From Paractinoplanes abujensis (GTDB lineage: Bacteria; Actinomycetota; Actinomycetes; Mycobacteriales; Micromonosporaceae), in contig NZ_JACHMF010000001.1 of NCBI RefSeq assembly GCF_014204895.1, forward strand, positions 4,464,001 through 4,528,000: DNA of 64,000 nucleotides, given 5' to 3'. The notes under the pieces were generated by a model that saw only the letters and a list, made by a program, of their open reading frames with translations, did not search any database and had not been told where the DNA came from. Positions 42,192 to 51,259 of this stretch are shown here, piece by piece. The first letter of the stretch is position 1. Each line of letters begins with the position of its first letter. A program made the position numbers and the translations under genes.

Positions 42192-43622
42192 ATGAGTGCT
42201 CTGGATGCCGCCGCCGCGGCCGCCCCGGTTCTGGCCGCACAGCCCCCGCGGGAGCGTGCCTCCTGGCTGGTGGCCGCGGCCGGCGCCCTGCTGGTCGCGG
42301 CCGACGACCTCGTGCCCCTGGCCGTCGAGGAGACCGGCCTGACCGAGCCACGCCTGCGCGGCGAGATCAAGCGGACGGCGGTGCAGCTCAAGCTGTTCGC
42401 CGAGGTCGCGGCGGCCGGTGAGTTCCTGGACGTACGCCTCGACGCCGCCGACCCCGACTTCGTGCTCGGCCCGAGGCCCGACCTGCGGCGCTACCTCGTG
42501 CCGCTGGGCCCCGTGCTCAACTTCGCGGCCAGCAACTTCCCGTTCGCGTTCTCGGTGGCCGGAGGCGACACGGCGTCAGCGCTGGCCGCCGGCTGCCCCG
42601 TCGTCGTGAAGGCGCACCCCGGCCATCCGCGCCTGTCCGACCGTACGGCCGAGGTCCTGAACACCGCGCTGCCCGCGGGCGCACTCGGCGTCATCCACGG
42701 CCAGGACGAAGGGGTGGCCGCGCTCCAGGACGAACGGATCACCGCCGCCGCCTTCACGGGTTCACTGGCCGGCGGGCAGGCCCTGGCCGCGATCGCCGCC
42801 GCCCGGCCCCGGCCCATCCCGTTCTACGGCGAACTGGGCAGCCTCAACCCGGTCGTCGTCACCCCCGAGGCCCTGACCGAACGCGCCGCGGCAATCGCCT
42901 CGGGCTTCGCGGCCAGCGTCTCCGGATCGGCCGGCCAGCTGTGCACCAAGCCCGGCCTGCTGTTCGTCCCCTCGGGGCCCGCATTTCCGGCGTCCTTCGA
43001 TGCGGTCGGCCCGCACAAGCTGCTGCACCCCGGCATCGTCGACGGCTACACGCGCCGCCGCTCCGAGGTGCTGGGCACGCCGGGCGTCACGGTGCTCGTC
43101 GAGGGCGCGGTGACCGACGACGGCGCGACCCCGACCCTGGTCGAGACCGACCTGGCCACACTGCTCGAACACCGGGACACCCTGCTGCAGGAAGCCTTCG
43201 GCCCGCTGTCGATCGTGGTGCGCTACACGCCGGGCGAACCGCTGGGCGCCGTGCTGGCCGAGGTGGTCGAGGGCTCCCTGACGGCCGGCGTGCACGTAGC
43301 CGCGGGCGAGGACTCGCCGTGGCTGCACTCGCTGGTCACCTCCCTGCAGACGCTGGCCGGGCGGGTGCTGTTCAACGGCTGGCCCACCGGCGTCGCGGTG
43401 ACCCCCGCGATGCAACACGGCGGCCCGTTCCCGGCCGCCACCAACCCCACCACCACGTCGGTCGGCACCGCGGCGATCACCCGTTTCCTGCGCCCGGTGG
43501 TCTACCAGGACGCCCCGGCCGCCCTGCTGCCCGAGCCGCTGCGCGACGACAACCCGTGGCACGTACCGCAACACCGCTCCCCCGCCGGCGAGTCCCCGAG
43601 CTGGGGTTCCCTCGCCGGCTGA
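42192..43622 (+). CDS. Aldehyde dehydrogenase (2-oxoglutarate semialdehyde type)
   Basis: A 476-residue ALDH-superfamily protein. VLNFAASNFPFAFSVAGGDT, AAAFTGSLAGGQAL, Glu in FYGELGSLNPVV and Cys in GSAGQLCTKPG. Sequence order matches the NADP-dependent KGSADH/AldH-type subfamily. Residues 1-30 are Ala-rich. It follows the methyltransferase after 63 bp; whether they share a transcript is unclear. Confidence 0.9.
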   Translation: MSALDAAAAAAPVLAAQPPRERASWLVAAAGALLVAADDLVPLAVEETGLTEPRLRGEIKRTAVQLKLFAEVAAAGEFLDVRLDAADPDFVLGPRPDLRRYLVPLGPVLNFAASNFPFAFSVAGGDTASALAAGCPVVVKAHPGHPRLSDRTAEVLNTALPAGALGVIHGQDEGVAALQDERITAAAFTGSLAGGQALAAIAAARPRPIPFYGELGSLNPVVVTPEALTERAAAIASGFAASVSGSAGQLCTKPGLLFVPSGPAFPASFDAVGPHKLLHPGIVDGYTRRRSEVLGTPGVTVLVEGAVTDDGATPTLVETDLATLLEHRDTLLQEAFGPLSIVVRYTPGEPLGAVLAEVVEGSLTAGVHVAAGEDSPWLHSLVTSLQTLAGRVLFNGWPTGVAVTPAMQHGGPFPAATNPTTTSVGTAAITRFLRPVVYQDAPAALLPEPLRDDNPWHVPQHRSPAGESPSWGSLAG

Positions 43623-43708
43623 GACCGCTGTGTCGCTCTTTCGGCGTCTTGTTTCGAATTTCCGGCGCTGCGATGATGCCCCTTCGGCCGCAGGAGAAGG
43701 GTTTCGTC

Positions 43709-46700
43709 GTGGCTCAGACCGTGCGGGTGGCCGGGTACGAATTTCTTGGGCGGGTCGTCACCGGGGACGGAACACCGGTGGGCACCTGTTTCCAGGTGAA
43801 CCCGGGCGTGCTGGTCACGGCGGCACACGTGGTGTCCGAGGCCGGTGACGCCGTACGGGTCGGTCCGGTGGCCGGCGGGCCCGTGCAAGACGCCACCGTG
43901 GAGCGGCTCGACGAGGTGCACGACCTGGCGGTTCTGCGCACAGCCCATCCCCTGGAGCGGTCGCGTTCGGAGTTCGTCCCGTCCGACACGCTGCGGGCGG
44001 ATGTGGCGGTGTCGATCGCGGGCTTCCCGACGGTCGAGGACGGGGAGCACACGTACGAGCTGTTGACCTCGGGCGGCCAGTGGCAAGGGCCGGCGCTACG
44101 CGACCGTGTTCTGTGGGCACGGGTTCAGGCCGATACGGTGATGCCCGGAATGAGCGGTGCGCCGGTGCTGCGGGAGTCCGACCGGGCCGTGGCCGGGGTG
44201 GTGTCGGGTCGCTACATGTCGGCGGGCGGCCGGCTGGCCGGCGCGGTGTGGGTGGCCCGCGTGGAAGACCTGCTGCCGCTACTCGAGGGGCTGGCCTCAC
44301 CGGCGGTCGACGACGGGGTGCCACCGGGCGGGCTGCTGGACGTGGTGCTGACGGTGTCGGACACGGAGGTCCGCGTGGCCGGCGCCGGTGAGCACGTGAC
44401 CGCTCCGCACTCAGGGGTGCAGCCGGGCCTGGTCAACGCCCTGTACGACGTACGGAGGGAGCGAGGCCGGCCACGCGCAGTGGTACGTGATCTCGTCGGG
44501 TCGGGCGAGGCGGCGGGTGTGGTGTCGCTGCGCCGGGCCGGGCAGCTGATGGCGGAGTCGTTCCTGCCCTTGCCGGTGGCCCAAGCCCTGTCCCGGGTGC
44601 TGCACCGGGCCCAGCGCCTGCACGTTCCGGCCCGGATCGGGATCGAGGCGCCGGGCCGCTGGTCGTTGCCGTGGGAAGCCCTGGCCGAACCGGTGACCGG
44701 TCGTCCGCTGGTGATGCACGACCTGGTGTCGGTGTACCGGAAGGTGCCGGCGGCAGGCTCCCGCTCGGGCCCGGTCGCGGGTCCTCTGCGGATCGTGGTG
44801 GCGATCGCGTCACCGGAAACCGGCGGCGGCCCGTTGCTGGACTACGAACGCGAGCTGGGTAGCGTGCTGGACGCGGTGCACCGGGCGTACCGCTCCCGGG
44901 CGGTCGTGCGGATTGTTCCCTTCGCCACCACAGCAGCGATCCGTGCCATCCTGGACGAGGACACGACGCACGTGTTGCATCTGTCCGCCCACGGCAGCCC
45001 CGGGATCCTGCACCTGGAGGACGAACAGGGCAACGCCCGCGACATCACCGCGGACGAGCTGGTGCGGGAGGCGATTCCGGAAGGCCGGATGCCGCGGGTG
45101 ATCTCACTGGCCGCGTGCTACACCGACGCCGAGGGCGAGGACGAAGGCGGATCGTTCGCCGCCCAGCTGGCCGAGCGAGGCGTGGGTGCGGTCCTCGCGA
45201 CACAGACTTCGGTCACCGACGTGTACGCCACCCGGTTGTTCGCGCGGGTGTACGCCGAACTCGCGGGTGCCCGCTCACCGGACGTCGTGGCCGCGGTGGC
45301 GCAGGCCCGGCGCGCGGTGCAGCGTGAGCTGGCCGCCGATGTCCAGCCGATCGCGCAGCTGGTGGCCGGCATGGACGAGTGGAGCGTGGTCAGCGTGCTG
45401 ACCGGCTCCCCGTCGGTGACGGTGGTGGACGGCGACGCGCCGGCCGAACCACGCGCTGAGGTGGTGTCGGACCTCGGCGGTCTCCTGGCCCGGCCGGTCG
45501 GGCAGTTCGTGGGCCGCCGTCACGCCCAGCGGACCCTGCCCACCCTGTTGTCCGGTGCCGAGACGTCGGGGGTGCTGCTGCACGGGATCGGCGGCATCGG
45601 CAAGACCACGCTGTCGGCCGAGATCGTGCGCCGCATGCTCGACCTGTCGCCGGACTGGCGGCTGGCCACGGTATACGGCGAGATCACCGTGGACGACGTG
45701 CTGAGAGCAGTGGCCGGAGCGGCCCGGCGAGACCTGATGCGGCGCCAGCAACTCACCGGGGACCGTGCTGTGGCGGTGCAGGCGGCCGAACGTGTGGACC
45801 TGCCCTGGCGGGAAAGGTTCGCGCTGCTCCGCGAGGTCGTGCTGGTCGACACCGCCGTCCTGCTGGTCGTGGACAACTTCGAGGACAACCTCGTCCGCGA
45901 TCAGGGCTGGTCGACCAAGGACACCGCGTTGGCCGACCTGCTCGCCACGTGGCTGGCCAATCCTGGCCGCAGCCGGCTGCTCATCACCTGCCGCTACCGA
46001 TTCGTCGTGGCAACCGACCAGCTGCACACGTACCAGGTCCCTCCGCTGAGCCTGGCCGAGACGCGCAAGCTGCTGTGGTCGCTGCCTCGACTCGACCGGT
46101 ATACGACAGAGCTCGAGGCGCAGGAACAGATCTGGCGCACGGTCGGCGGACATCCACGGGCGCTGGAGTACCTCGACGCACTGCTGCCTGACGATCAGGG
46201 CAAGGCGGTGGGGCGGGGCCGGTTCGACGACATCACGCGCCGGTTGCGCAGCGCGATCAAACAACGGCTCGGCCCGGCCGAAACCAGCGCCTGGCTGGCT
46301 CAGGAGCGCACACTGGATGCCGCCCTGGCCGACACGGTGACCCTGGCCGCCGAAGACGTGCTTCTGACCGCGCATCTGGCTCACTTGGCCGACATACCTG
46401 ACGCTGTGCGGCTGCTAGCCGGGATCAGCGTCTACCGCGAACCGGTCGACGTGAACGGGCTGCTCTTTCAGGTCGGCACCCCGAATCCTGACGTGGTCGA
46501 CCGACGACAGACGGCCGGTCAAATCATGACTTTTCTGGCCCAACACCAGCTGAAACGAGAGCAGATCGCTGACGCTGCCGGCGGGAACAGCCCCCTGTCC
46601 GCACCGGACCGGGAGCGGCTGGTCCGGCTGCTGGAAGACCTCAATCAGCTGCCTCGGCCTCCGTTCAGCCCACCGGACGACCTGGCTGGTCTGGTCGAGC

Positions 46701-48088
46701 AGCTGGTCGCGACCAGCCTTGTCACCGAGGTGAACGACGGACGAGTCGTCATGCACCGATGGACGGCGACCGAACTCCAGAAGAACTGGAATACCGGCCG
46801 GGCGCCTCATAAGGCCCTCGAGCTCGTGACCGACGCGCACCGGGCGGCCGCCGCGTACTGGCAATGGCGGGTCGACGTCTGGCCACAGGACCAGGCGTCA
46901 GTACTTCACGACTTGCAAGAGGCGCGCCATCATCTCCTCGCTGGCGGGGACACAGAACCCGCGAGCGATGTCACTGAACTCATTTGCGGTCAGCTCCACA
47001 CCTGGGGAGCATGGGACCACGAAACCAGCCTCATTCATGACATCCTTCGCCGGCTGGAACCCGGCTCACCCCACCGCGGCGTGTGGCACCACCAACTCGG
47101 CGTGTTAGCGCAGACGCGTGGCGACTACGAGGAGGCCGAACGTCACTACGAACAATCTCTGGCCATCGCGGAAGAATTCGGCAATCAGGACGGCGCCGCC
47201 TCCTGTTATCACCACCTCGGCTTGTCAGCGCAGATGCAAGGCGACTACGACGAAGCCGAACGCCGCTACCACCAAGCGCTGACCCTTAAAGAGAAGAGCG
47301 GTGACCGGGCCAATGTCTTCAGGACTTACGGTCAACTCGGGGTCCTCGCGCAGGACCGGGGTGACTACATCGAGGCCGAACGTCGCCTGCAGCAAACGCT
47401 GACCATCGCCGAGGAGCTCGGCGATCAAGAAAGCGTTGCTACGACTTACCACCAGCTCGGCATGCTCGCCCAACGTCGCGGCGACTACGACGAAGCCGAA
47501 CGCCGCTACCAACAGTCCCTGGCCATCGCGGAGGAGTTCGGCGACCGAGCCAATGCCGCCTACACCTACGGCCAGCTCGGAAACCTCGCGCAGCTGCGCG
47601 GCGACGACATCGAAGCTGCACGCCGCTATCAACAAACGCTCACCGTCGCCGAGGAGCTTGGTGATCGGGCCAGCGCTGCCACCGGCTATCACCAGCTCGG
47701 CACGCTGGCCCACTACCGGGGTGACCACGCCGAAGCCGAACGCCGTTACCAACAAGCCCTGACCATCAAGGAAGAAATCGGCAATCGAGTCGGCGCCGCC
47801 ACCACGCTGAGCCAACTGGGTAATCTGCGTGCCGACACGGGCGACCTGCTGGAGGCCGTCACATTCCACTGCCGAGCACTGGTCATCCGCTTCGGGTTGG
47901 AATTGCCTGAGACGGGCAACAACATCGATCGTCTCGTCGAATTGAGCGCACATCTCGACGAGAACTCCTTTATGGAGACGGCGTCAACAATCTTGGACCC
48001 CCCGTTGCTGGGTGTTTTGAGGGCGGTCCGCACAGCGTCGAATACGGACAAAAAGGAGCCGACGGCCGCACGACTCCCACAGAGCTGA
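43709..48088 (+). CDS. 1459-residue trypsin-CHAT-STAND NTPase-TPR conflict protein
   Basis: Residues 1-190: trypsin-like peptidase with His40 (LVTAAHVV), Asp72 (VHDLAVL) and Ser149 (GMSGAPV). Residues ~340-520: CHAT caspase-like peptidase with His428 in LHLSAHGSPG and Cys470 in ISLAACYTD. Residues ~570-900: STAND/NB-ARC-type ATPase with FVGRRHAQRTL, Walker A LLHGIGGIGKTTL (Lys632) and Walker B VLLVVDNFED (Asp722), then GHPRALEYLDALL. A winged-helix/helical stretch leads into at least seven 40-residue TPRs (1129-1400). This is the layout of STAND-type defence or cell-death proteins, with TPRs as sensor and two peptidases as effectors. GTG 43709 has AGAAGG eight bases upstream; ATG 43673 is an alternative. 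Stand-alone gene, cytoplasmic. Confidence 0.9.
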   Translation: MAQTVRVAGYEFLGRVVTGDGTPVGTCFQVNPGVLVTAAHVVSEAGDAVRVGPVAGGPVQDATVERLDEVHDLAVLRTAHPLERSRSEFVPSDTLRADVAVSIAGFPTVEDGEHTYELLTSGGQWQGPALRDRVLWARVQADTVMPGMSGAPVLRESDRAVAGVVSGRYMSAGGRLAGAVWVARVEDLLPLLEGLASPAVDDGVPPGGLLDVVLTVSDTEVRVAGAGEHVTAPHSGVQPGLVNALYDVRRERGRPRAVVRDLVGSGEAAGVVSLRRAGQLMAESFLPLPVAQALSRVLHRAQRLHVPARIGIEAPGRWSLPWEALAEPVTGRPLVMHDLVSVYRKVPAAGSRSGPVAGPLRIVVAIASPETGGGPLLDYERELGSVLDAVHRAYRSRAVVRIVPFATTAAIRAILDEDTTHVLHLSAHGSPGILHLEDEQGNARDITADELVREAIPEGRMPRVISLAACYTDAEGEDEGGSFAAQLAERGVGAVLATQTSVTDVYATRLFARVYAELAGARSPDVVAAVAQARRAVQRELAADVQPIAQLVAGMDEWSVVSVLTGSPSVTVVDGDAPAEPRAEVVSDLGGLLARPVGQFVGRRHAQRTLPTLLSGAETSGVLLHGIGGIGKTTLSAEIVRRMLDLSPDWRLATVYGEITVDDVLRAVAGAARRDLMRRQQLTGDRAVAVQAAERVDLPWRERFALLREVVLVDTAVLLVVDNFEDNLVRDQGWSTKDTALADLLATWLANPGRSRLLITCRYRFVVATDQLHTYQVPPLSLAETRKLLWSLPRLDRYTTELEAQEQIWRTVGGHPRALEYLDALLPDDQGKAVGRGRFDDITRRLRSAIKQRLGPAETSAWLAQERTLDAALADTVTLAAEDVLLTAHLAHLADIPDAVRLLAGISVYREPVDVNGLLFQVGTPNPDVVDRRQTAGQIMTFLAQHQLKREQIADAAGGNSPLSAPDRERLVRLLEDLNQLPRPPFSPPDDLAGLVEQLVATSLVTEVNDGRVVMHRWTATELQKNWNTGRAPHKALELVTDAHRAAAAYWQWRVDVWPQDQASVLHDLQEARHHLLAGGDTEPASDVTELICGQLHTWGAWDHETSLIHDILRRLEPGSPHRGVWHHQLGVLAQTRGDYEEAERHYEQSLAIAEEFGNQDGAASCYHHLGLSAQMQGDYDEAERRYHQALTLKEKSGDRANVFRTYGQLGVLAQDRGDYIEAERRLQQTLTIAEELGDQESVATTYHQLGMLAQRRGDYDEAERRYQQSLAIAEEFGDRANAAYTYGQLGNLAQLRGDDIEAARRYQQTLTVAEELGDRASAATGYHQLGTLAHYRGDHAEAERRYQQALTIKEEIGNRVGAATTLSQLGNLRADTGDLLEAVTFHCRALVIRFGLELPETGNNIDRLVELSAHLDENSFMETASTILDPPLLGVLRAVRTASNTDKKEPTAARLPQS
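47093..47900 (+). repeat. Tandem 120-bp TPR-coding repeats
   Basis: The motif QLG/HLG recurs every 120 bp (codons starting at 47093, 47213, 47333, 47453, 47573, 47693 and 47813), giving 40-residue TPR units such as GDYDEAERRYQQSLAIAEEF. Only the last unit is degenerate. Unit-to-unit nucleotide similarity is high, with no spacing drift. Confidence 0.92.
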
Positions 48089-48114
48089 ACGCGCGGCCGG
48101 TCGGATACGGGGGG

Positions 48115-48903
48115 TCAGAAGCCGGGGAACGTGGTCCGCAGCTGGTCGAGCGTGACGTTGCCGCTGACGCCGACGCCGGCCGGGGTGTAGCGCGGGCCGA
48201 GCCGCCCGGTCAGCAGCCTCTGCGACGCCTCCAACGGGCCCGTGAAGGTGGCCGTCGCGGTGGCCGGGTCGGTGGTGAGACGGGCCTCGTCGCCCAGGAC
48301 GATGCGGTACGGCGTGCCGCTGATCTCGACCACGGCGGGCTCACCGACCAGGTCGAGCTTGGCGATGAAGCCGATCAGGAAGGCCAGCCCGCCGCTGAGG
48401 TGCTCGGCCACGAGCTCCGCCGACTCCGGCCGCAGGGCCGCCGCCGGGTCCAGGCCGGCGCGGATGTCCCACGTGTGGTTGGCCACCTCGTTGAGCCGCA
48501 TCCCCGCGAACGACGCCAGCGGGATCGCCTCCGGCAGGAAACCCGGGTTGACCGTCACCGACTCCTGCTGCTCGGGCGTCAGCGACTCGAAAGCGGCCAC
48601 GTACGTCTCGTCCGACTCGCGCCAGCCGGCCGCCTGCTCCTCGGGGCTCAGCGCGTTCCACCGGTCCCACACGCCCTGGTTGAAGTCGGGGCCGGGCTTC
48701 TCGGCCTGGCCCAGCTCGGCCCGGAAAGCGGCCAGCCCGATCTCGGCTCCGCTGCCCAGGTGCGAGAAGACCTGGGCGACAGTCCACTCGGAGGCGCCGG
48801 ACGGGCCCTTGAGCTGGTCGGGCGTGAGGGTGTCGGCCAGCGCGGCGAGGGCGTCGTGCTCGGCGCGCAGGGCCGCGATCGTACGGGCAGCAAGGGTTGT
48901 CAT
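48115..48903 (-). CDS. Maleylpyruvate-isomerase/DinB-fold mycothiol-dependent-type protein
   Basis: A 262-residue protein. LRAEHDALAALADTLTPDQL, ASEWTVAQVFSHLGSGAEIG (His48) and NEVANHTWDIRAG (second His) are the metal-binding helices of the MDMPI/DinB fold. The C-terminal half (VEISGTPYRIVLGDEARLTT) is the usual SCP-2-like MDMPI_C part. Actinobacterial members use mycothiol; the exact reaction cannot be inferred. Convergent with the large STAND gene, 26 bp away. Confidence 0.85.
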   Translation of the reverse strand: MTTLAARTIAALRAEHDALAALADTLTPDQLKGPSGASEWTVAQVFSHLGSGAEIGLAAFRAELGQAEKPGPDFNQGVWDRWNALSPEEQAAGWRESDETYVAAFESLTPEQQESVTVNPGFLPEAIPLASFAGMRLNEVANHTWDIRAGLDPAAALRPESAELVAEHLSGGLAFLIGFIAKLDLVGEPAVVEISGTPYRIVLGDEARLTTDPATATATFTGPLEASQRLLTGRLGPRYTPAGVGVSGNVTLDQLRTTFPGF

Positions 48904-48923
48904 GACCGAAGCGTAATTCCCTT

Positions 48924-49523
48924 TCAGGCGCGGAAGAGCACACGCCCTCCGAGCGCGACGACCATCTCACCGTCGGCCCGCAGGATCAGCACCGCGCCCG
49001 GGTTGCCCGCCGTGCCGCTGCTCCACGCCGTGCCGTTGCCCGCGTCGTACAGCACGAGGTGGCCGTCGTTCTGCATGACGAGCTTGACCCCCGTGGTCGT
49101 GCCGGTCCGCCAGACGACCCGGCCCTGATCGCGGAGCACAAGGTCGCCCTGCTCGGTCACCGTGAGCCGGAGCCGGTTCGTGGCCCAGCTCTGCCCGGTC
49201 GTCAGGACGCCCGTGCTCGCGATGACCTTCTGCCCCCACACCGGCGGCGGCGTCCGGGTGGGCCGGCTGGAGCTCGGCGGGACGGTTTCCGGCACCGGGG
49301 CCGCGGTCCCCGGCTCCACCGGCTTCACCGGGTGCTGCGACCCGTGCGACTCCACCGGGCGCTGCGGCTCTACCGGCTCCGCCTGGCGTTCCGGGGGCAC
49401 GGCGTACTCGGCCGGGGGTCGCCCGTCCGCACCGATCCGGACACCGGTGCAGACCGCCGCACCCGCCGCCAGCAGAACGGCCCCCACCAGACCGACCGCC
49501 ACCCGGCGATCGCGAACAGTCAT
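48924..49523 (-). CDS. Membrane-anchored or secreted B-lectin (mannose-binding type) protein
   Basis: A 199-residue protein. N-terminal hydrophobic segment VAVGLVGAVLLAAGAAVCTG (signal or anchor), a Pro/Glu/Val-rich linker (~35-95), then a bulb-type lectin domain. Lectin motifs LTVTEQGDLVLRDQGRVVW and LVMQNDGHLVLYDAGNGTAW match the QxDxNxVxY-type mannose-binding loop with substitutions. AGAGG five bases before the ATG. Extracellular carbohydrate binding is likely. Confidence 0.8.
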   Translation of the reverse strand: MTVRDRRVAVGLVGAVLLAAGAAVCTGVRIGADGRPPAEYAVPPERQAEPVEPQRPVESHGSQHPVKPVEPGTAAPVPETVPPSSSRPTRTPPPVWGQKVIASTGVLTTGQSWATNRLRLTVTEQGDLVLRDQGRVVWRTGTTTGVKLVMQNDGHLVLYDAGNGTAWSSGTAGNPGAVLILRADGEMVVALGGRVLFRA

Positions 49524-49745
49524 GAGATCCTCTCGCGTTCAAGACGATCACGAGGCTAGGCCGCAACACGCTTCCCCGATTCACCCGCACGGCCGGTCCT
49601 GTCCGTCGATCAGCGGGGGGTTGTCGCCGCTTGACCGTGCCGCCCCGTCGGCCTCAGGGCGCCGCCGGCCGGCTTCGCCGTCGTGCAGCGGGTCAACACG
49701 ATGCTCAACAAGGGGGGAGAATCGGGCTGACGACGGGAGGCAGTG

Positions 49746-50222
49746 ATGGCTGAGGTGGCGTTGCGCCCACTGGAAGATGCGGATCTCGACGCGCTGTTCG
49801 AGCAGATGCGCGACCCGGAATCGGTGCGGATGGCCGCGTTCGTGGGCCGCGACCCCGACGACCGGGCCGCCTTCGACGCGCACATGACCAAGATCCGCGC
49901 CCGCCCCGACGTGACGAACCGGGCGATCACCCTCGACGGCCGCTTGGTGGGCAGCGTGGCCGCCTTCGTCATCGAGGGCGATACCGAGGTCACTTACTGG
50001 GTCGACCGGGCGTTCTGGGGCCGGGGCATCGCCGGCCGCGCGCTCGAACTCCTCCTGCACGAGGTCCCCGTACGGCCCCTGTACGGCCGCGCCGCCAGCG
50101 ACAACCTCGCGTCCCTGAAAGTGCTGCGGCGGGCCGGCTTCGTCGAGGTGGGCACGGAGGTCGGGTTCGCCGGCGCGCGCGGCATCGAGATCGAAGAGAC
50201 GATCCTGCGCCTCGACGCGTAG
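49746..50222 (+). CDS. GNAT-family N-acetyltransferase
   Basis: A 158-residue protein. VALRPLEDADLDALFEQMRD and the acetyl-CoA loop YWVDRAFWGRGIAGRALEL, then RAASDNLASLKVLRRAGF. This is the RimJ-type (domain 3) GNAT pattern that acetylates small molecules or N-termini. ATG 49746 has GGGAGG five bases upstream. Divergent from the lectin gene. Confidence 0.88.
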   Translation: MAEVALRPLEDADLDALFEQMRDPESVRMAAFVGRDPDDRAAFDAHMTKIRARPDVTNRAITLDGRLVGSVAAFVIEGDTEVTYWVDRAFWGRGIAGRALELLLHEVPVRPLYGRAASDNLASLKVLRRAGFVEVGTEVGFAGARGIEIEETILRLDA

Positions 50223-50230
50223 GCCGGCCG

Positions 50231-50602
50231 TCAGCGGCTCTTCTTCTGGATGGCTTTGACCAGCTCACCCTTCTTCATGGTGGTGCGGCCGCTGATGTCG
50301 AGCTTCTTCGCCACCTCGAGCAGGTGCTTCTTGCTCGCGTTGGCGTCGACCCCGCCCGCCGTCTTCGCCTTGGTCTTGCGGCCACCGGCGGCCTTCTTGT
50401 CGCTGGGGCCTTTCTTCTCCTTGGGCTCCCAGTGATCCCCGACCTTCTCGAAGGAGTGCTTGACGGCGGCCAGCGCGGTGCGGTGGGCCCGCTCCCCCTC
50501 GCCGTACTCCTTCACCGCCGCGTCGTGCGCCTTGATGAACGTGCGCTGAGCCTTCTTGGGCGACCGCTTCAGCGTGCCCGGCAGTTCTTTGCTCCCCGGC
50601 AT
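50231..50602 (-). CDS. ChaB-domain protein with Rho-N/SAP-like C-terminus
   Basis: A 123-residue basic protein. Residues 1-62 are a ChaB domain (LPGTLKRSPKKAQRTFIKAH, EYGEGERAHRTALAAVKHSF). A Lys/Gly-rich linker leads to a short Rho N-terminal/SAP-like motif (SKKHLLEVAKKLDISGRTTM). Such proteins are often nucleic-acid binding. AGGAGG five bases before the ATG. The role of ChaB domains is not well established. Confidence 0.85.
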   Translation of the reverse strand: MPGSKELPGTLKRSPKKAQRTFIKAHDAAVKEYGEGERAHRTALAAVKHSFEKVGDHWEPKEKKGPSDKKAAGGRKTKAKTAGGVDANASKKHLLEVAKKLDISGRTTMKKGELVKAIQKKSR

Positions 50603-50673
50603 GACAACCTCCTGGTCCGGCGTTCTGCCGTTCTCATTTCCCCACCGAGATCCCTTTACTCCGCCTCCCTCCA

Positions 50674-50790
50674 CCTGCTCCGGCTCCCCCCGCCTGCTCC
50701 GGCTCCCCCCGCCTGCTCCGGCCCCCTCCGCCTGCTCCGGCCCCCTCCTGCTCCGGCCCCCTCCGCCTGCTCCGGCCCCCTCCTGCTCCG
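50674..50790. repeat. Degenerate tandem repeat around CCTGCTCCGG
   Basis: CCTGCTCCGG, or the same core, recurs about seven times at 15-20-bp intervals in a pyrimidine-rich (C/T) strand between the ChaB start and the VOC stop. No gene is supported here. The strong strand asymmetry could promote slippage or unusual structure. Confidence 0.75.
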
Positions 50791-50792
50791 GC

Positions 50793-51200
50793 TCACTCCG
50801 GCGGCGGGGCACCGGCGGGCTCAACACCGGGGTGCACCGGCGCGGCCCATCCCGGACGCGGGATCAGGCAGAACGGGTGACCGGCCGGGTCGGCGAACAC
50901 GTGGTCGCCGCGCAACGGCAGCGCCCCGAGCGCGAGCACGGCGTCGGTCGCCACCGCGAGATCATCGACCATGACGTCCAGGTGCATCTGCTGCGGCACG
51001 GCGGGATCCGGCCAGGTCGGCGCCCGATGCTGGGCAGACCGCTGAAAGGCCAACCCGGAGCTGGTCGTATCGGCCGAAACAACCACGAAGTCACCGTCGT
51101 CGAAGGTGATCGGCTGTCCGAGAACAGCACTCCAGAACCGTCCCTCAACCGCGGGTTCCGGACAGTCAACGATGAGGTGGTGCAGTCGTCCTATCGGCAT
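50793..51200 (-). CDS. VOC-family (glyoxalase-like) protein
   Basis: A 135-residue single-unit VOC protein. LHHLIVDCPEPAVEGRFWSA, then MHLDVMVDDLAVATDAVLAL and FADPAGHPFCLIPRPG. These are the paired beta-alpha-beta units of the glyoxalase/dioxygenase fold with His in the first strand and His in QMHLDV. Metal enzyme or ligand-binding protein; substrate unknown. Confidence 0.87.
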   Translation of the reverse strand: MPIGRLHHLIVDCPEPAVEGRFWSAVLGQPITFDDGDFVVVSADTTSSGLAFQRSAQHRAPTWPDPAVPQQMHLDVMVDDLAVATDAVLALGALPLRGDHVFADPAGHPFCLIPRPGWAAPVHPGVEPAGAPPPE

Positions 51201-51259
51201 GGCACCCTCACGATCGTCTTGAGGTCATGGTTCGGTTCGGGCTTCGGTTCGGTACGGCC

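Noticed and set aside
50674..50790. CRISPR-like or origin-type repeat
   Set aside because: Irregular pyrimidine-rich tandem repeat without spacers, DnaA boxes or AT-rich unwinding element.
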